This document shows positions 42,215 through 50,801 of a stretch of 64,000 nucleotides of DNA, in pieces. Positions within the stretch are counted from its first letter, which is position 1; every line of letters starts with the position of its first letter. The stretch is from the NCBI RefSeq assembly GCF_002895005.1, contig NZ_POWF01000004.1, positions 173,605 to 237,604 of the forward strand, in the 5' to 3' direction. Source of the DNA: Hanstruepera neustonica (lineage in GTDB: Bacteria > Bacteroidota > Bacteroidia > Flavobacteriales > Flavobacteriaceae). Under the pieces are notes generated by a model that was given only the letters and a program-made list of their open reading frames with translations, was not told the DNA's origin and did no database searches. The translations under genes and the position numbers were made by a program.

Positions 42215-44110
42215 TTAGCCTTTTAACCATGCTTTACGCAAAGCTATTTGTTCTGGTGTAGCATCAGCTTTTGGCATGAGACCCTTACCATTAGTATAAG
42301 CTTGGGTCAGTTTTGTTTTAATAACAATTTCTTCTCCGTCTCTATCTAATACGACTTCTATGTCGGTTCCAGGCTGCCATGCAAATACTTTTTGAAACAC
42401 CTGATTGGCTGTTTGCATAGTTACTTCAGTGCCATCAATAGATTTTACGACATCCTTTGGTTTTACACCTTGCTCATTCCAGAAACTATTCCCAGTTACA
42501 GCATCATTAAAGTATATAACTCCACGTTCTTGATCTGGAGCTACAATTAGACCACCACCTGCTTGAATATAATTAGTGGTAACTTTACCTTCTGAAATTT
42601 CAAGCCCTACTTTATTGAAAAACTCGTTATAATCAATTGGAGTATCACCAATAACATGCGTATCAAAGAAACCTCTTAATGACGGATAGGTCATAGCAAC
42701 AATTTCATCAATGATTTTGTCATCTTCAAAAGGTTTATTCTTACCATACTTCATCGATAATTCTTTCATTAGTGAAAGAATACCTCTATTTCCATTACTA
42801 CCTTCGCGAATTAAAATATCCACGCACATACCAATGAGCGCACCCTTTTGGTAAACATTGTAATATTGACTGGCATATGGTTCATCTAATACATTTTCAC
42901 TCATTTCAGTGAAACTCATGGCATCGTTCATACCTGAAGCTGTTTTTATTTTACCCATAATAGTATTGTAAAACTCATCTTCAGTGACCAAACCTTGATC
43001 TACTTGGAATAAGGTTGCAAAATATTCGGTAACCCCTTCATACATCCATAAATGCTTTGAGAATGTTGGCGCATTATAATCAAAATAATGAACGTCTTCA
43101 GAATGTACACTCAATGGTGTTACAATATGGAAAAACTCGTGTGAAACCACGTCAACCATACTTTTATCCAATGCAGCAGCAGGCATTGCCTCTGGCATTA
43201 CAACAACTGTAGATGTATGGTGCTCTAATGCTCCAAATCCTTTTGGAGATTCTGCAGTGCCTTCAGATAGATACACATAAATATCATAACGTGGGGTACT
43301 ATTAATATCACCTAAATAGGTCTTTTGGGCTTGCATCATGGTTTCCATGGCATTTCGCATGGAAGTTGCCGAATGTGTTCCATTAGGAGAATACACACTC
43401 AATACAATTTTAATATCACCAACCTGAAACTCTTCAACATCCAAATTTCCGTACATCATGGGGTTATCGGTAATGTCAAAATAACGTGGTGCAAAATAAC
43501 TGGTAGTCATTGACTTTCCGTCAGCACTGGTTGTAGAATTTACTTGTTCTAATGCAGAAGTGCGCTTGAAAGTTGCATCGGCAGTTACATCCAATTTATA
43601 TTGGCTGTTCTTTAAGGAATCAAAATAACCAATGAACCCATGTAAATTCAATACGTAGTTATCAGGCTCGATGTTTGTTCCTGCTGGTGAAAAAGGTTGC
43701 TCGCCTCCTATACCTCCTGTTGACTCAATGTCAAACGTATCATTGACATAATAAGTAATATAAGAAAGCTTGGTAGCATTACTAATAGTCCAAGTGTTAA
43801 TGTCTACCTTGTTTACTGGCAATTCGTTTCCATCATAATCAATGGCTTTGAAATCATCTACATATTTTCCAAAATCACTTACGGAGTAGGTTCCTTGAAC
43901 AACTTTAGGAAGTCTGTACGTCACAGTTTCTTCAGTAAATCTACCTGGATTAATAATTACTGGAGCTTTATCATCAGTAACTTTTGTTAAATCAATAGAA
44001 GTCTCTATTGGGTTGCTGGTTGCTAAATCATTTTTTGTTGCGGTCTTCGATGACGACCCACAAGCAACAAGCAGGGCACTAAAACCAAGAATGGCTACTA
44101 ATTTTTTCAT
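42215..44110 (-). CDS. M61 family metallopeptidase (glycyl aminopeptidase type) with PDZ domain, lipoprotein
   Basis: A 631-aa predicted lipoprotein (MKKLVAILGFSALLVACGSS). The zinc site is HEFFH in VVSHEFFHIVTPLSVHSED, with the third ligand Glu in LWMYEGVTEYFATLF. An N-terminal beta domain precedes the thermolysin-like core, and a PDZ domain near the C-terminus contains NEQGVKPKDVVKSIDG. Length and domain order are standard for bacterial M61 enzymes. Confidence 0.9.
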   Translation of the reverse strand: MKKLVAILGFSALLVACGSSSKTATKNDLATSNPIETSIDLTKVTDDKAPVIINPGRFTEETVTYRLPKVVQGTYSVSDFGKYVDDFKAIDYDGNELPVNKVDINTWTISNATKLSYITYYVNDTFDIESTGGIGGEQPFSPAGTNIEPDNYVLNLHGFIGYFDSLKNSQYKLDVTADATFKRTSALEQVNSTTSADGKSMTTSYFAPRYFDITDNPMMYGNLDVEEFQVGDIKIVLSVYSPNGTHSATSMRNAMETMMQAQKTYLGDINSTPRYDIYVYLSEGTAESPKGFGALEHHTSTVVVMPEAMPAAALDKSMVDVVSHEFFHIVTPLSVHSEDVHYFDYNAPTFSKHLWMYEGVTEYFATLFQVDQGLVTEDEFYNTIMGKIKTASGMNDAMSFTEMSENVLDEPYASQYYNVYQKGALIGMCVDILIREGSNGNRGILSLMKELSMKYGKNKPFEDDKIIDEIVAMTYPSLRGFFDTHVIGDTPIDYNEFFNKVGLEISEGKVTTNYIQAGGGLIVAPDQERGVIYFNDAVTGNSFWNEQGVKPKDVVKSIDGTEVTMQTANQVFQKVFAWQPGTDIEVVLDRDGEEIVIKTKLTQAYTNGKGLMPKADATPEQIALRKAWLKG

Positions 44111-44142
44111 TATTTAAGATATTAAGTTTTTAAGTTGACGCC

Positions 44143-44150
44143 CAAAATTA
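44143..44150 (-). promoter_or_regulatory. -7 promoter element TAATTTTG for the M61 peptidase
   Basis: CAAAATTA on the + strand is TAATTTTG on the minus strand, matching TAnnTTTG, 32 bp upstream of the ATG at 44110. Confidence 0.45.
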
Positions 44151-44180
44151 CAATGTGTTACAGATATAAACCTTAACTTT

Positions 44181-44208
44181 TTGTTAAAATGAGTTATTCC
44201 TATATTCG
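44181..44208 (+). promoter_or_regulatory. promoter TTG-N17-TATATTCG of the glycosyltransferase gene
   Basis: TTG (44181-44183) and TATATTCG (44201-44208, one mismatch to TAnnTTTG) have near-ideal spacing. The -7 box covers an in-frame ATG region (44189), which argues that the true start is ATG 44213. Confidence 0.45.
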
Positions 44209-44212
44209 TGAC

Positions 44213-45220
44213 ATGCAAAATGAACTGATTAGCATTTTAACACCTTTTAAAAATACGGCTGAATTTCTGCAAGCTTGTTTAGACTCTATTATTAATCAAA
44301 CATATGAAAACTGGGAATTGCTAATCGTTAACGACCATTCTACGGATGAAAGTAATCAAATAGTACTTAATTATGCTAAATCAGATTCTCGAATTAAGTT
44401 ATTCCAAAATAATGGTACAGGTATTATTGAATCGCTCCGATTAGCTTTTAAAAATAGTCAGGGAACTTACATCACTAGAATGGACAGCGATGATATCATG
44501 ACTCCAAACAAACTAGAGATTCTTATTGGAAATTTGAAAAAATATGGACAAGGTCATGTGGCCGTTGGTAAAGTTAAATATTTTAGTGACGTTGGTATTA
44601 GTGATGGTTATTCAAAGTATGAGAAATGGATTAATGGATTAACTGAAAAAGGCATTAATTATTCAGAAATTTATAAAGAATGCGTTATTCCCTCACCATG
44701 TTGGATGATTCATCGAAATGATTTGATTTTATGTAATGCCTTTAACCCCAATTTTTATCCAGAAGATTACGATCTCACCTTTCGGTTTTATAAGTATGAT
44801 ATGATTTGTATTCCGTGTCACAACATTCTTCACCATTGGCGAGATTATAGTACGCGTACATCACGAACCCATGAACATTATGCCCAAAATTATTTTTTGG
44901 AAATCAAATTAAAATATTTTTTGGAGTTAGACTATGATTCCAACAGATCATTGGTAATTTGGGGAGCAGGTTTTAAAGGAAAAACCATTGCCAAATTACT
45001 GGTTGACAATAACGTGCCTTTCCACTGGATATGTGATAATCCCAAGAAAATAGGTAAACATATTTATAATCAGGAAATGCTGCCCTTTTCAGTTTTAAAA
45101 ACCATTAAAAATCCTCAAAGTATCATAACGGTTGCCAATGAACAAGCTCAAAAGGAAATCAGAAAATATTTTGAGTCATTGAATTTACACCCGGTAAAAG
45201 ACTATTTCTTTTTCTGCTAA
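44213..45220 (+). CDS. family 2 glycosyltransferase
   Basis: A 335-aa GT-A enzyme from ATG 44213 (MQNELISILTPFKNTAEFLQ). LLIVNDHSTDESNQIV binds the nucleotide, and the DxD-like motif is RMDSDDIM. The C-terminal third (SLVIWGAGFKGKTIAKLLVD) looks like a Rossmann-type NAD- or sugar-binding extension. An upstream in-frame ATG at 44189 overlaps the promoter. The acceptor is unknown; it stands alone. Confidence 0.85.
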   Translation: MQNELISILTPFKNTAEFLQACLDSIINQTYENWELLIVNDHSTDESNQIVLNYAKSDSRIKLFQNNGTGIIESLRLAFKNSQGTYITRMDSDDIMTPNKLEILIGNLKKYGQGHVAVGKVKYFSDVGISDGYSKYEKWINGLTEKGINYSEIYKECVIPSPCWMIHRNDLILCNAFNPNFYPEDYDLTFRFYKYDMICIPCHNILHHWRDYSTRTSRTHEHYAQNYFLEIKLKYFLELDYDSNRSLVIWGAGFKGKTIAKLLVDNNVPFHWICDNPKKIGKHIYNQEMLPFSVLKTIKNPQSIITVANEQAQKEIRKYFESLNLHPVKDYFFFC

Positions 45221-45265
45221 TTTTGTAATTTGTTGTTAAAAGGTTTCCTATTTTCGCGTAAACAC

Positions 45266-45273
45266 TATTTTTG
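45266..45273 (+). promoter_or_regulatory. -7 promoter element TATTTTTG of the BatA-domain operon
   Basis: Full TAnnTTTG match, 20 bp before ATG 45294. Confidence 0.5.
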
Positions 45274-45293
45274 TAAGAAACAATTTAAAAGGA

Positions 45294-47210
45294 ATGCAGT
45301 TTAAACATCCCGAAATTCTTTACGCCTTATTTCTGCTTATCATTCCTATTATTGTTCATTTATTCCAGTTGCGTCGTTTCCAAAAAGAGGCATTCACGAA
45401 TGTGGCATTTTTGAAACAAGTAATCATTCAAACTCGAAAAAGCTCGCAATTAAAAAAATGGCTGACACTTATTACAAGAATGCTGTTGTTAGCCTGCATC
45501 ATTATCGCATTCGCTCAACCATTCACCTCCAACAACACAACCTTTAACACCAAACCAGAAACGGTTATTTATCTGGATAATTCCTTTAGTTTACAAGCCA
45601 AAGGCGAACAGGGCGAGTTATTAAAACGAGCTATTCAGGAGATCATAGATGAAGTTAATCCTGACGAGAAATTATCGATTTTAACCAATGATGCTGTTTT
45701 TAAAAATACGACCATAAAAACTATACAGAACGATTTATTGCAACTGGATTATTCTGCCAATCAATTGCCTTACGATGCAGCTATCTTAAAAAGCAAAAAC
45801 TTGTTTCAAAAAGATTCCAATCTTAAAAATGTGGTTTTTATTTCTGATTTCCAGCAAAAAGAGGAACCGTTTACTTTGGAAGCAGATTCTAGCTATCAAT
45901 TTAATTTGGTAGCATTAAAGCCTGTCAGCCTCACCAACATTAGTATTGATAGTGCCTATATTGAAAAGCCTACGGCCAGCACGACCCTGTTAAAAGTTCG
46001 TTTATCAAATAGTGGAAACCCTATTGATAATATTTCTGTGTCACTTTATGATGGTGAAAAATTATTGGCAAAAACAGCGACAGCAATCAGTGGTGAAGCC
46101 ATAACCGAATTCAGTTTGTCTGACCAAGAAATATCTAATGGCAAAATTATTATTGATGATACCAGTCTGCAATTTGATAACATCTTATATTTCAATCTAA
46201 ATAAGCCTCCAAAAACAAATGTATTAACTGTTGGAGAAAATGATAATTATCTGAACCGCTTGTATGCATCAAATGAATTTAATTATGTCAGTTCAACACT
46301 CTCGCAACTCAATTACAGTATTATTGATAATCAAAATGTTATCATATTGAATGAAATCGAACGTTTTCCCAGTTCTTTGGTTAATTCTCTCAATAACTTT
46401 ATTTCAAATGGTGGCTATGTGATCGTCATACCTTCTGAAAATTCAGATTTGAGCACTTACAACGATTTTTTAACAAGCTATTCCTTGACTTTTAACCCTA
46501 AAATAGACTCGGAAAAACGAGTAACTCAAATTCAGTATGCTCATCCAATCTATCTAAATGTTTTTGATAGACAGGTTTCCAATTTTCAATATCCAAAGGT
46601 ATCTGCATACTACCCTATAGCTTCTATTGGTAATTCTAAACCCTTACAGTTTGAGGATTCTAAACCCTTTCTAATCCAGAACAAACAATTATTTGTGTTT
46701 ACAGCACCGCTTAACACCAATAATTCGAGTTTTTCCAACTCACCATTAATTGTACCCACATTTTATAATATAGCTAGACAAAGTTTAAAAACACCTGAAT
46801 TATACTATACTATTGGGAGAGAAAACACCTTTGACATTACTGTGAATATGCAACAGGATGATATTTTGAGCATTCAAAATAACCAAGCCAGCATTATTCC
46901 CAAACAACAATATTTTAACAACAAAGTAACAGTAACAACTGATGAATCGCCTGATATGGCTGGTAATTTTGATATTCTAAAAAAATCGGAATCCATATCG
47001 AAAGTAAGCTTTAACTATAATAGAGATGAAAGCAGTATGGCCTACCAAGATCTTTCCAATCTACAAAATATAACCATCAGCAATTCAGCTGCCGATATGA
47101 TAAAAACGCTAAAAAGTAACTCAAAAGTTAATGAGCTATGGAAATGGTTTATTATTTTTGCACTGGCTTTCTTGCTTATTGAAATGCTCATCTTAAAATA
47201 TTTTAAATGA
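45294..47210 (+). CDS. BatA (aerotolerance regulator N-terminal) domain membrane protein
   Basis: The 638-aa protein opens with the BatA N-terminal signature HPEILYALFLLIIPIIVHLF and QLRRFQKEAFTNVAFLKQV. A second helix follows near residue 60 (LTRML region, LLLACIIIAFAQPF). A vWA-like domain (TVIYLDNSFSLQAKGEQGEL) has a degenerate MIDAS motif, DNSFS rather than DxSxS. A C-terminal helix (WFIIFALAFLLIEMLILKYF) anchors the end. The family is common in Bacteroidota; function is unclear. It overlaps the dihydroorotase-like gene by ATGA. Confidence 0.87.
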   Translation: MQFKHPEILYALFLLIIPIIVHLFQLRRFQKEAFTNVAFLKQVIIQTRKSSQLKKWLTLITRMLLLACIIIAFAQPFTSNNTTFNTKPETVIYLDNSFSLQAKGEQGELLKRAIQEIIDEVNPDEKLSILTNDAVFKNTTIKTIQNDLLQLDYSANQLPYDAAILKSKNLFQKDSNLKNVVFISDFQQKEEPFTLEADSSYQFNLVALKPVSLTNISIDSAYIEKPTASTTLLKVRLSNSGNPIDNISVSLYDGEKLLAKTATAISGEAITEFSLSDQEISNGKIIIDDTSLQFDNILYFNLNKPPKTNVLTVGENDNYLNRLYASNEFNYVSSTLSQLNYSIIDNQNVIILNEIERFPSSLVNSLNNFISNGGYVIVIPSENSDLSTYNDFLTSYSLTFNPKIDSEKRVTQIQYAHPIYLNVFDRQVSNFQYPKVSAYYPIASIGNSKPLQFEDSKPFLIQNKQLFVFTAPLNTNNSSFSNSPLIVPTFYNIARQSLKTPELYYTIGRENTFDITVNMQQDDILSIQNNQASIIPKQQYFNNKVTVTTDESPDMAGNFDILKKSESISKVSFNYNRDESSMAYQDLSNLQNITISNSAADMIKTLKSNSKVNELWKWFIIFALAFLLIEMLILKYFK

Positions 47211-48460
47211 ATGTACTTCTGAAATCTGTCACCATAATTGATTCCAAAAGCGATTTTCATAATCAAACAGTAGATATTTTAATTGAAAAGGGCATTATTT
47301 CCAACATCTCAAAGCGCATTACCAATCCTAATGATTATAAAGAGGTCCGCATTGAAAATCTACATGTTTCTCAAGGTTGGTTTGACAGTAGTGTTAGTTT
47401 TGGGGAACCTGGTTTTGAAGAACGCGAAACCATTCTGAATGGTTTAAAAACAGCTGCTTCATCCGGATTTACAGCTGTAGCACTTAATGCCAATAGCAAT
47501 CCAATAATTGATAGTTTTGCCGATATTTCATTAGTGTTGTCCAAAGGACAAAATCAAGTAACCACTTTAGTTCCATTAGGGTCATTAACCCAAGGAGCTA
47601 AAGGTGAACAATTAGCCGAACTGTTCGATATGAAAAATGCAGGCGCTTTAGGATTTTATGATTACCAAAGACCTATTGAAGATCCCAACCTTATGAAGAT
47701 TGCGTTGCAATATGCCAGTAACTTTAATGGTTTGGTTTTCTCTTTCCCTCAAGAACCAAAAATTTCAGGTTCCGGTGTGATGAATGAAAATCACACAAGT
47801 ACTTTATTAGGATTAAAAGGAAATCCAAATCTTTCTGAAGAATTACAGATTTCCAGAGACTTATTCTTATTAGAATATACTGAAGGAAAACTACATATTC
47901 CAACGATATCAACAGCTAAATCGGTTGAACTGATTAGACAGGCCAAAAATAAAAAATTGGATGTAAGCTGTAGTGTGGCCATTCACAATCTATTCTTCAC
48001 TGATGAAGTACTTGAATCTTTTGATACGCGATTTAAAGTGAATCCACCTTTGAGGACACGAGAAGATATTGATGCTTTAATTTCTGGGCTTAAAGACGGT
48101 ACCATAGATATGGTGACTTCTGATCATAACCCTATAGATATTGAACATAAGAAAGTGGAATTTGACTATGCGGCATACGGAACTATTGGATTGGAGTCAG
48201 CTTTTGGCGCATTAAACACGTTATTCTCAACTAAAAAGACGATTGATTTATTAACCAAAGGACGTGATCGGTTCGGCTTAGATTCCAAACCAGTTGCCAT
48301 TGGTCATAAAGCTGATTTAAGTCTATTTACTCCTGATAGTACCTATGAATTTGGTTTAAACAACATCAAATCTACTTCCAAAAATGCTATTTTTATGAAA
48401 GCCATACTTAAGGGTAAGGTATGTGGTGCCATTGCAAACAATAAAATTGTTTTAAACTAA
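47207..48460 (+). CDS. dihydroorotase-like protein, metal-site His residues missing
   Basis: A 417-aa amidohydrolase-fold protein of the PyrC/AllB type. In active enzymes the first metal-binding motif is DxHxH followed by xEPG; here it is DSSVSFGEPG (residues 60-69), with Ser62 and Ser64 in place of both His. The later MPNT-type motif is NANSNP. VTSDHNPIDIEHKKVEF near the C-terminus is retained. It is therefore probably an inactive dihydroorotase paralogue, like the PyrC' subunits that scaffold aspartate transcarbamoylase. It overlaps the BatA gene by 4 bp. Confidence 0.85.
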   Translation: MNVLLKSVTIIDSKSDFHNQTVDILIEKGIISNISKRITNPNDYKEVRIENLHVSQGWFDSSVSFGEPGFEERETILNGLKTAASSGFTAVALNANSNPIIDSFADISLVLSKGQNQVTTLVPLGSLTQGAKGEQLAELFDMKNAGALGFYDYQRPIEDPNLMKIALQYASNFNGLVFSFPQEPKISGSGVMNENHTSTLLGLKGNPNLSEELQISRDLFLLEYTEGKLHIPTISTAKSVELIRQAKNKKLDVSCSVAIHNLFFTDEVLESFDTRFKVNPPLRTREDIDALISGLKDGTIDMVTSDHNPIDIEHKKVEFDYAAYGTIGLESAFGALNTLFSTKKTIDLLTKGRDRFGLDSKPVAIGHKADLSLFTPDSTYEFGLNNIKSTSKNAIFMKAILKGKVCGAIANNKIVLN

Positions 48461-48463
48461 TTT

Positions 48464-48790
48464 ATGGAAGAACACGTCAAACAAGAAGGTAAAACCATGG
48501 CTATTGTAGCTTATTTAACCTTTATTGGGTTAATAATTTCAATCATCATGAATTTGGAGAAAAAAAATCCGTTTACCACCTTTCACATTAGACAAATGTT
48601 GGGATTGATCATAATGCTCATTTTTTCAAATCTTGTGGAAGCTTATGTGAATTCATGGCTTGGTACCATATTCTGGACCATAACATTTGTTTCATGGTTA
48701 TTCGGCTTATATCATGCAGTAAAACTTGAAGCCAAGCCAATTCCTGTTCTAGGCGAAAAGTTTCAAGAGTGGTTTCAAAACATCAATTAA
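48464..48790 (+). CDS. DUF4870-like small membrane protein
   Basis: A 108-aa protein with helices at about residues 12-29 (AIVAYLTFIGLIISIIM), 46-62 (LGLIIMLIFSNLVEAYV) and 67-85. The NPFTTFHIRQMLGL segment is the usual signature of DUF4870/Tic20-like small membrane proteins. It starts 3 bp after the dihydroorotase-like gene and overlaps the esterase gene, so it is part of the same operon. Function unknown. Confidence 0.78.
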   Translation: MEEHVKQEGKTMAIVAYLTFIGLIISIIMNLEKKNPFTTFHIRQMLGLIIMLIFSNLVEAYVNSWLGTIFWTITFVSWLFGLYHAVKLEAKPIPVLGEKFQEWFQNIN

Positions 48791-49449
48791 TTTCAATAGA
48801 ATTGGACTTACACTATATTACAAAACCGTCTTCATTATCTGAAAACGCTCCATTACTCATTATGTGTCATGGCTATGGCAGTGATGAAAATGATTTGTTT
48901 TCATTTGCTTCAGAATTACCTGATGAATTATTTATTATTTCCTTGAGGGCTCCCCATAGATTACAGCCGTTTGGAAATGCTTGGTATGCCATAAACTTTG
49001 ATGCAGATCAAGGTAAATGGAGTGACGATGAGCAAGCTAAAGAATCACGCGATAAAATTGCCGAGTTTATTGATTATGCATGTAGTAAATATCCTGTAAA
49101 TAGTAATAATGTAACTTTATTAGGATTCAGTCAAGGTACTATTTTAAGTTATGCTGTAGCACTTACCTTTCCAGAAAAAGTGAATAACATTATCGCATTG
49201 AGTGGTTATATAAATCCAAACATTATCCCAGATGACGTAGCGACCAAAAATTATACAAATCTGCATTTTTATTGTTCACATGGAAGTGCAGATCAAGTAA
49301 TACCTGTTGAATGGGCTCGAAAAGCACCACAATTCTTGGAAGCTTTAAGTATTGATTACACTTATTCGGAATTTCCTGTGGGACATGGTGTTGCGCCTCA
49401 AAACTTCTATGAATTCAAAACATGGTTAATCAACCATTTGACCAATTAG
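48769..49449 (+). CDS. phospholipase/carboxylesterase-type alpha/beta hydrolase
   Basis: 226 aa from GTG 48769, which overlaps the preceding gene by 22 bp; a TTG at 48802 is an alternative start. It has the oxyanion HGYGSDENDLFSFA, the nucleophile elbow LLGFSQGTILS, the acid in HGSADQVIPVEWA and His in FPVGHGVAP, matching the YpfH/acyl-protein thioesterase family. Substrate unknown. It converges with the next gene with a 4-bp overlap of the 3' ends. Confidence 0.82.
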   Translation: MVSKHQLISIELDLHYITKPSSLSENAPLLIMCHGYGSDENDLFSFASELPDELFIISLRAPHRLQPFGNAWYAINFDADQGKWSDDEQAKESRDKIAEFIDYACSKYPVNSNNVTLLGFSQGTILSYAVALTFPEKVNNIIALSGYINPNIIPDDVATKNYTNLHFYCSHGSADQVIPVEWARKAPQFLEALSIDYTYSEFPVGHGVAPQNFYEFKTWLINHLTN

Positions 49450-49949
49450 TAAACCGGATAAATAAAGGATTCGACACGAGTAAATGTCACTTTTTTATCA
49501 TCGCCTATTTCGTACTTCAAAAATAACTCACCCCAATATTTCCCATCAGAAAAATTGGTTATAACCCATTTATGATTTAAAATTCTGATAGAATCAATGA
49601 GCATTTTTCCTCCGCTTAATGACGGATAGGGTATTAAAGGATGCTCGTCAGCCTTAACGGAATTCAATTCATAAAGCTCTTCCTTTATCATTGGAATTAA
49701 ATCGTCAACACGATAACCTAATGCCTCAAAATAAGACAATGCTGGTTCACTTTCTTCTATGGAGAATTCCGATAGTGCAAGCACACGATCTCGAAGATTG
49801 TTAATAGTATCCGCATATTTTTCGAATTTAGCTTCTTTTTTATCAAGCTTCATTTTATAATCTTCCAGTATATTTTTAGAGTTAACATATTGAAACACTA
49901 CCAGAAGTAGTGCAAAAATGAACAAGTACATAAAAATTCGATTCTTCAT
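49446..49949 (-). CDS. hypothetical membrane-anchored protein
   Basis: A 167-aa protein with one N-terminal helix (IFMYLFIFALLLVVFQYVNS) followed by a coiled-coil-like stretch (YKMKLDKKEAKFEKYADTIN). A globular part contains SLSGGKMLIDSIRILNHKWV and NFSDGKYWGELFLKYE. Homologues in flavobacteria are sometimes labelled hydrolase, but I see no catalytic motif. Its ATG shares one base with the stop of the MBL-fold gene, so the pair is coupled. Confidence 0.7.
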   Translation of the reverse strand: MKNRIFMYLFIFALLLVVFQYVNSKNILEDYKMKLDKKEAKFEKYADTINNLRDRVLALSEFSIEESEPALSYFEALGYRVDDLIPMIKEELYELNSVKADEHPLIPYPSLSGGKMLIDSIRILNHKWVITNFSDGKYWGELFLKYEIGDDKKVTFTRVESFIYPVY

Positions 49950-50710
49950 TATATAGTGATTTGTAAGTTATCGTAGGCTAAATAAACGTTTTTGGGTAAA
50001 TTTTGTTGAACTTCATCATGAAAGCCCAAATGATGACTAATGTGTGTTAAGTAAGCGCGTTTTGGTTTCAATTCATCAATAATATCCAAGGCTTCATCAA
50101 GATTAAAATGCGATGGATGTGATGTTACTCGTAACGCATTTATCACCAAAACATCCAGATTTTGCAATTTGGACATTTCTTCATCAGCTATAGAATTCAT
50201 GTCCGTTAAATAGGCAAAATCTTGAAATCTGTATCCAAAAACCTGAAGATTATAATGTATTCCATTTACTGGTTGAACCAACATCTCTCCTATTTCGAAG
50301 GGATTATTGGTAATGCGGTTTTTTATTACACTTGGCGCTCCTGGATATCTGTTTTCGGTTTCAAATATATAATCAAAACGCTTTTCCAATTCGCCAATCA
50401 CCCGTTCATGTGCATAAATGGGTATATCCCCTTGCCTATGGACAAATGGTCTAATATCATCCAATCCTGCTGTATGGTCTGCATGCTCATGCGTAAAAAT
50501 AATGCCATCTATTTTTGTACAATTGGCTCGTAGCATTTGTTGCCTAAAATCAGGTCCACAGTCTATCACAAAAGTGTAGCTTTTCCATTCAATCATAACC
50601 GAAACCCGTAAGCGTTTATCTTTTGGATTGGTGCTCAAGCAAACAGGATGAGAACTCCCTATCACAGGAATACCTTGAGAAGTGCCAGTGCCTAAAAATG
50701 TTACTTTCAA
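49949..50710 (-). CDS. MBL-fold metallo-hydrolase (PhnP/RNase Z-like)
   Basis: A 253-aa protein with the start MKVTFLGTGTSQGIPVIGSS and the metallo-beta-lactamase motif THEHADHTAGLDDIRP. Later ligands include Asp in LTDMNSI and His in LTHISHHLGFHDEV. The family contains phosphodiesterases such as PhnP and nucleases; the precise substrate is not clear. It is divergent from the 485-aa gene, with separate -7 boxes in the 91-bp spacer. Confidence 0.85.
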   Translation of the reverse strand: MKVTFLGTGTSQGIPVIGSSHPVCLSTNPKDKRLRVSVMIEWKSYTFVIDCGPDFRQQMLRANCTKIDGIIFTHEHADHTAGLDDIRPFVHRQGDIPIYAHERVIGELEKRFDYIFETENRYPGAPSVIKNRITNNPFEIGEMLVQPVNGIHYNLQVFGYRFQDFAYLTDMNSIADEEMSKLQNLDVLVINALRVTSHPSHFNLDEALDIIDELKPKRAYLTHISHHLGFHDEVQQNLPKNVYLAYDNLQITI

Positions 50711-50727
50711 TGCTTAAAGTTTAAAAA

Positions 50728-50735
50728 CAAAAATA
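50728..50735 (-). promoter_or_regulatory. -7 promoter element TATTTTTG of the MBL-fold gene
   Basis: CAAAAATA on the + strand (TATTTTTG on minus) matches TAnnTTTG, 17 bp before the ATG at 50710. Confidence 0.45.
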
Positions 50736-50745
50736 GGGTTATTTT

Positions 50746-50775
50746 TTTGTTTGACATGGTAATTTAATACCTTTG
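50746..50775 (+). promoter_or_regulatory. promoter TTTG-N18-TACCTTTG
   Basis: TTTG (50746-50749) and TACCTTTG (50768-50775) form a near-consensus Bacteroidota promoter 26 bp before ATG 50802. Confidence 0.6.
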
Positions 50776-50801
50776 TAATTAAGAATAAATCCCAATTTAC
50801 A

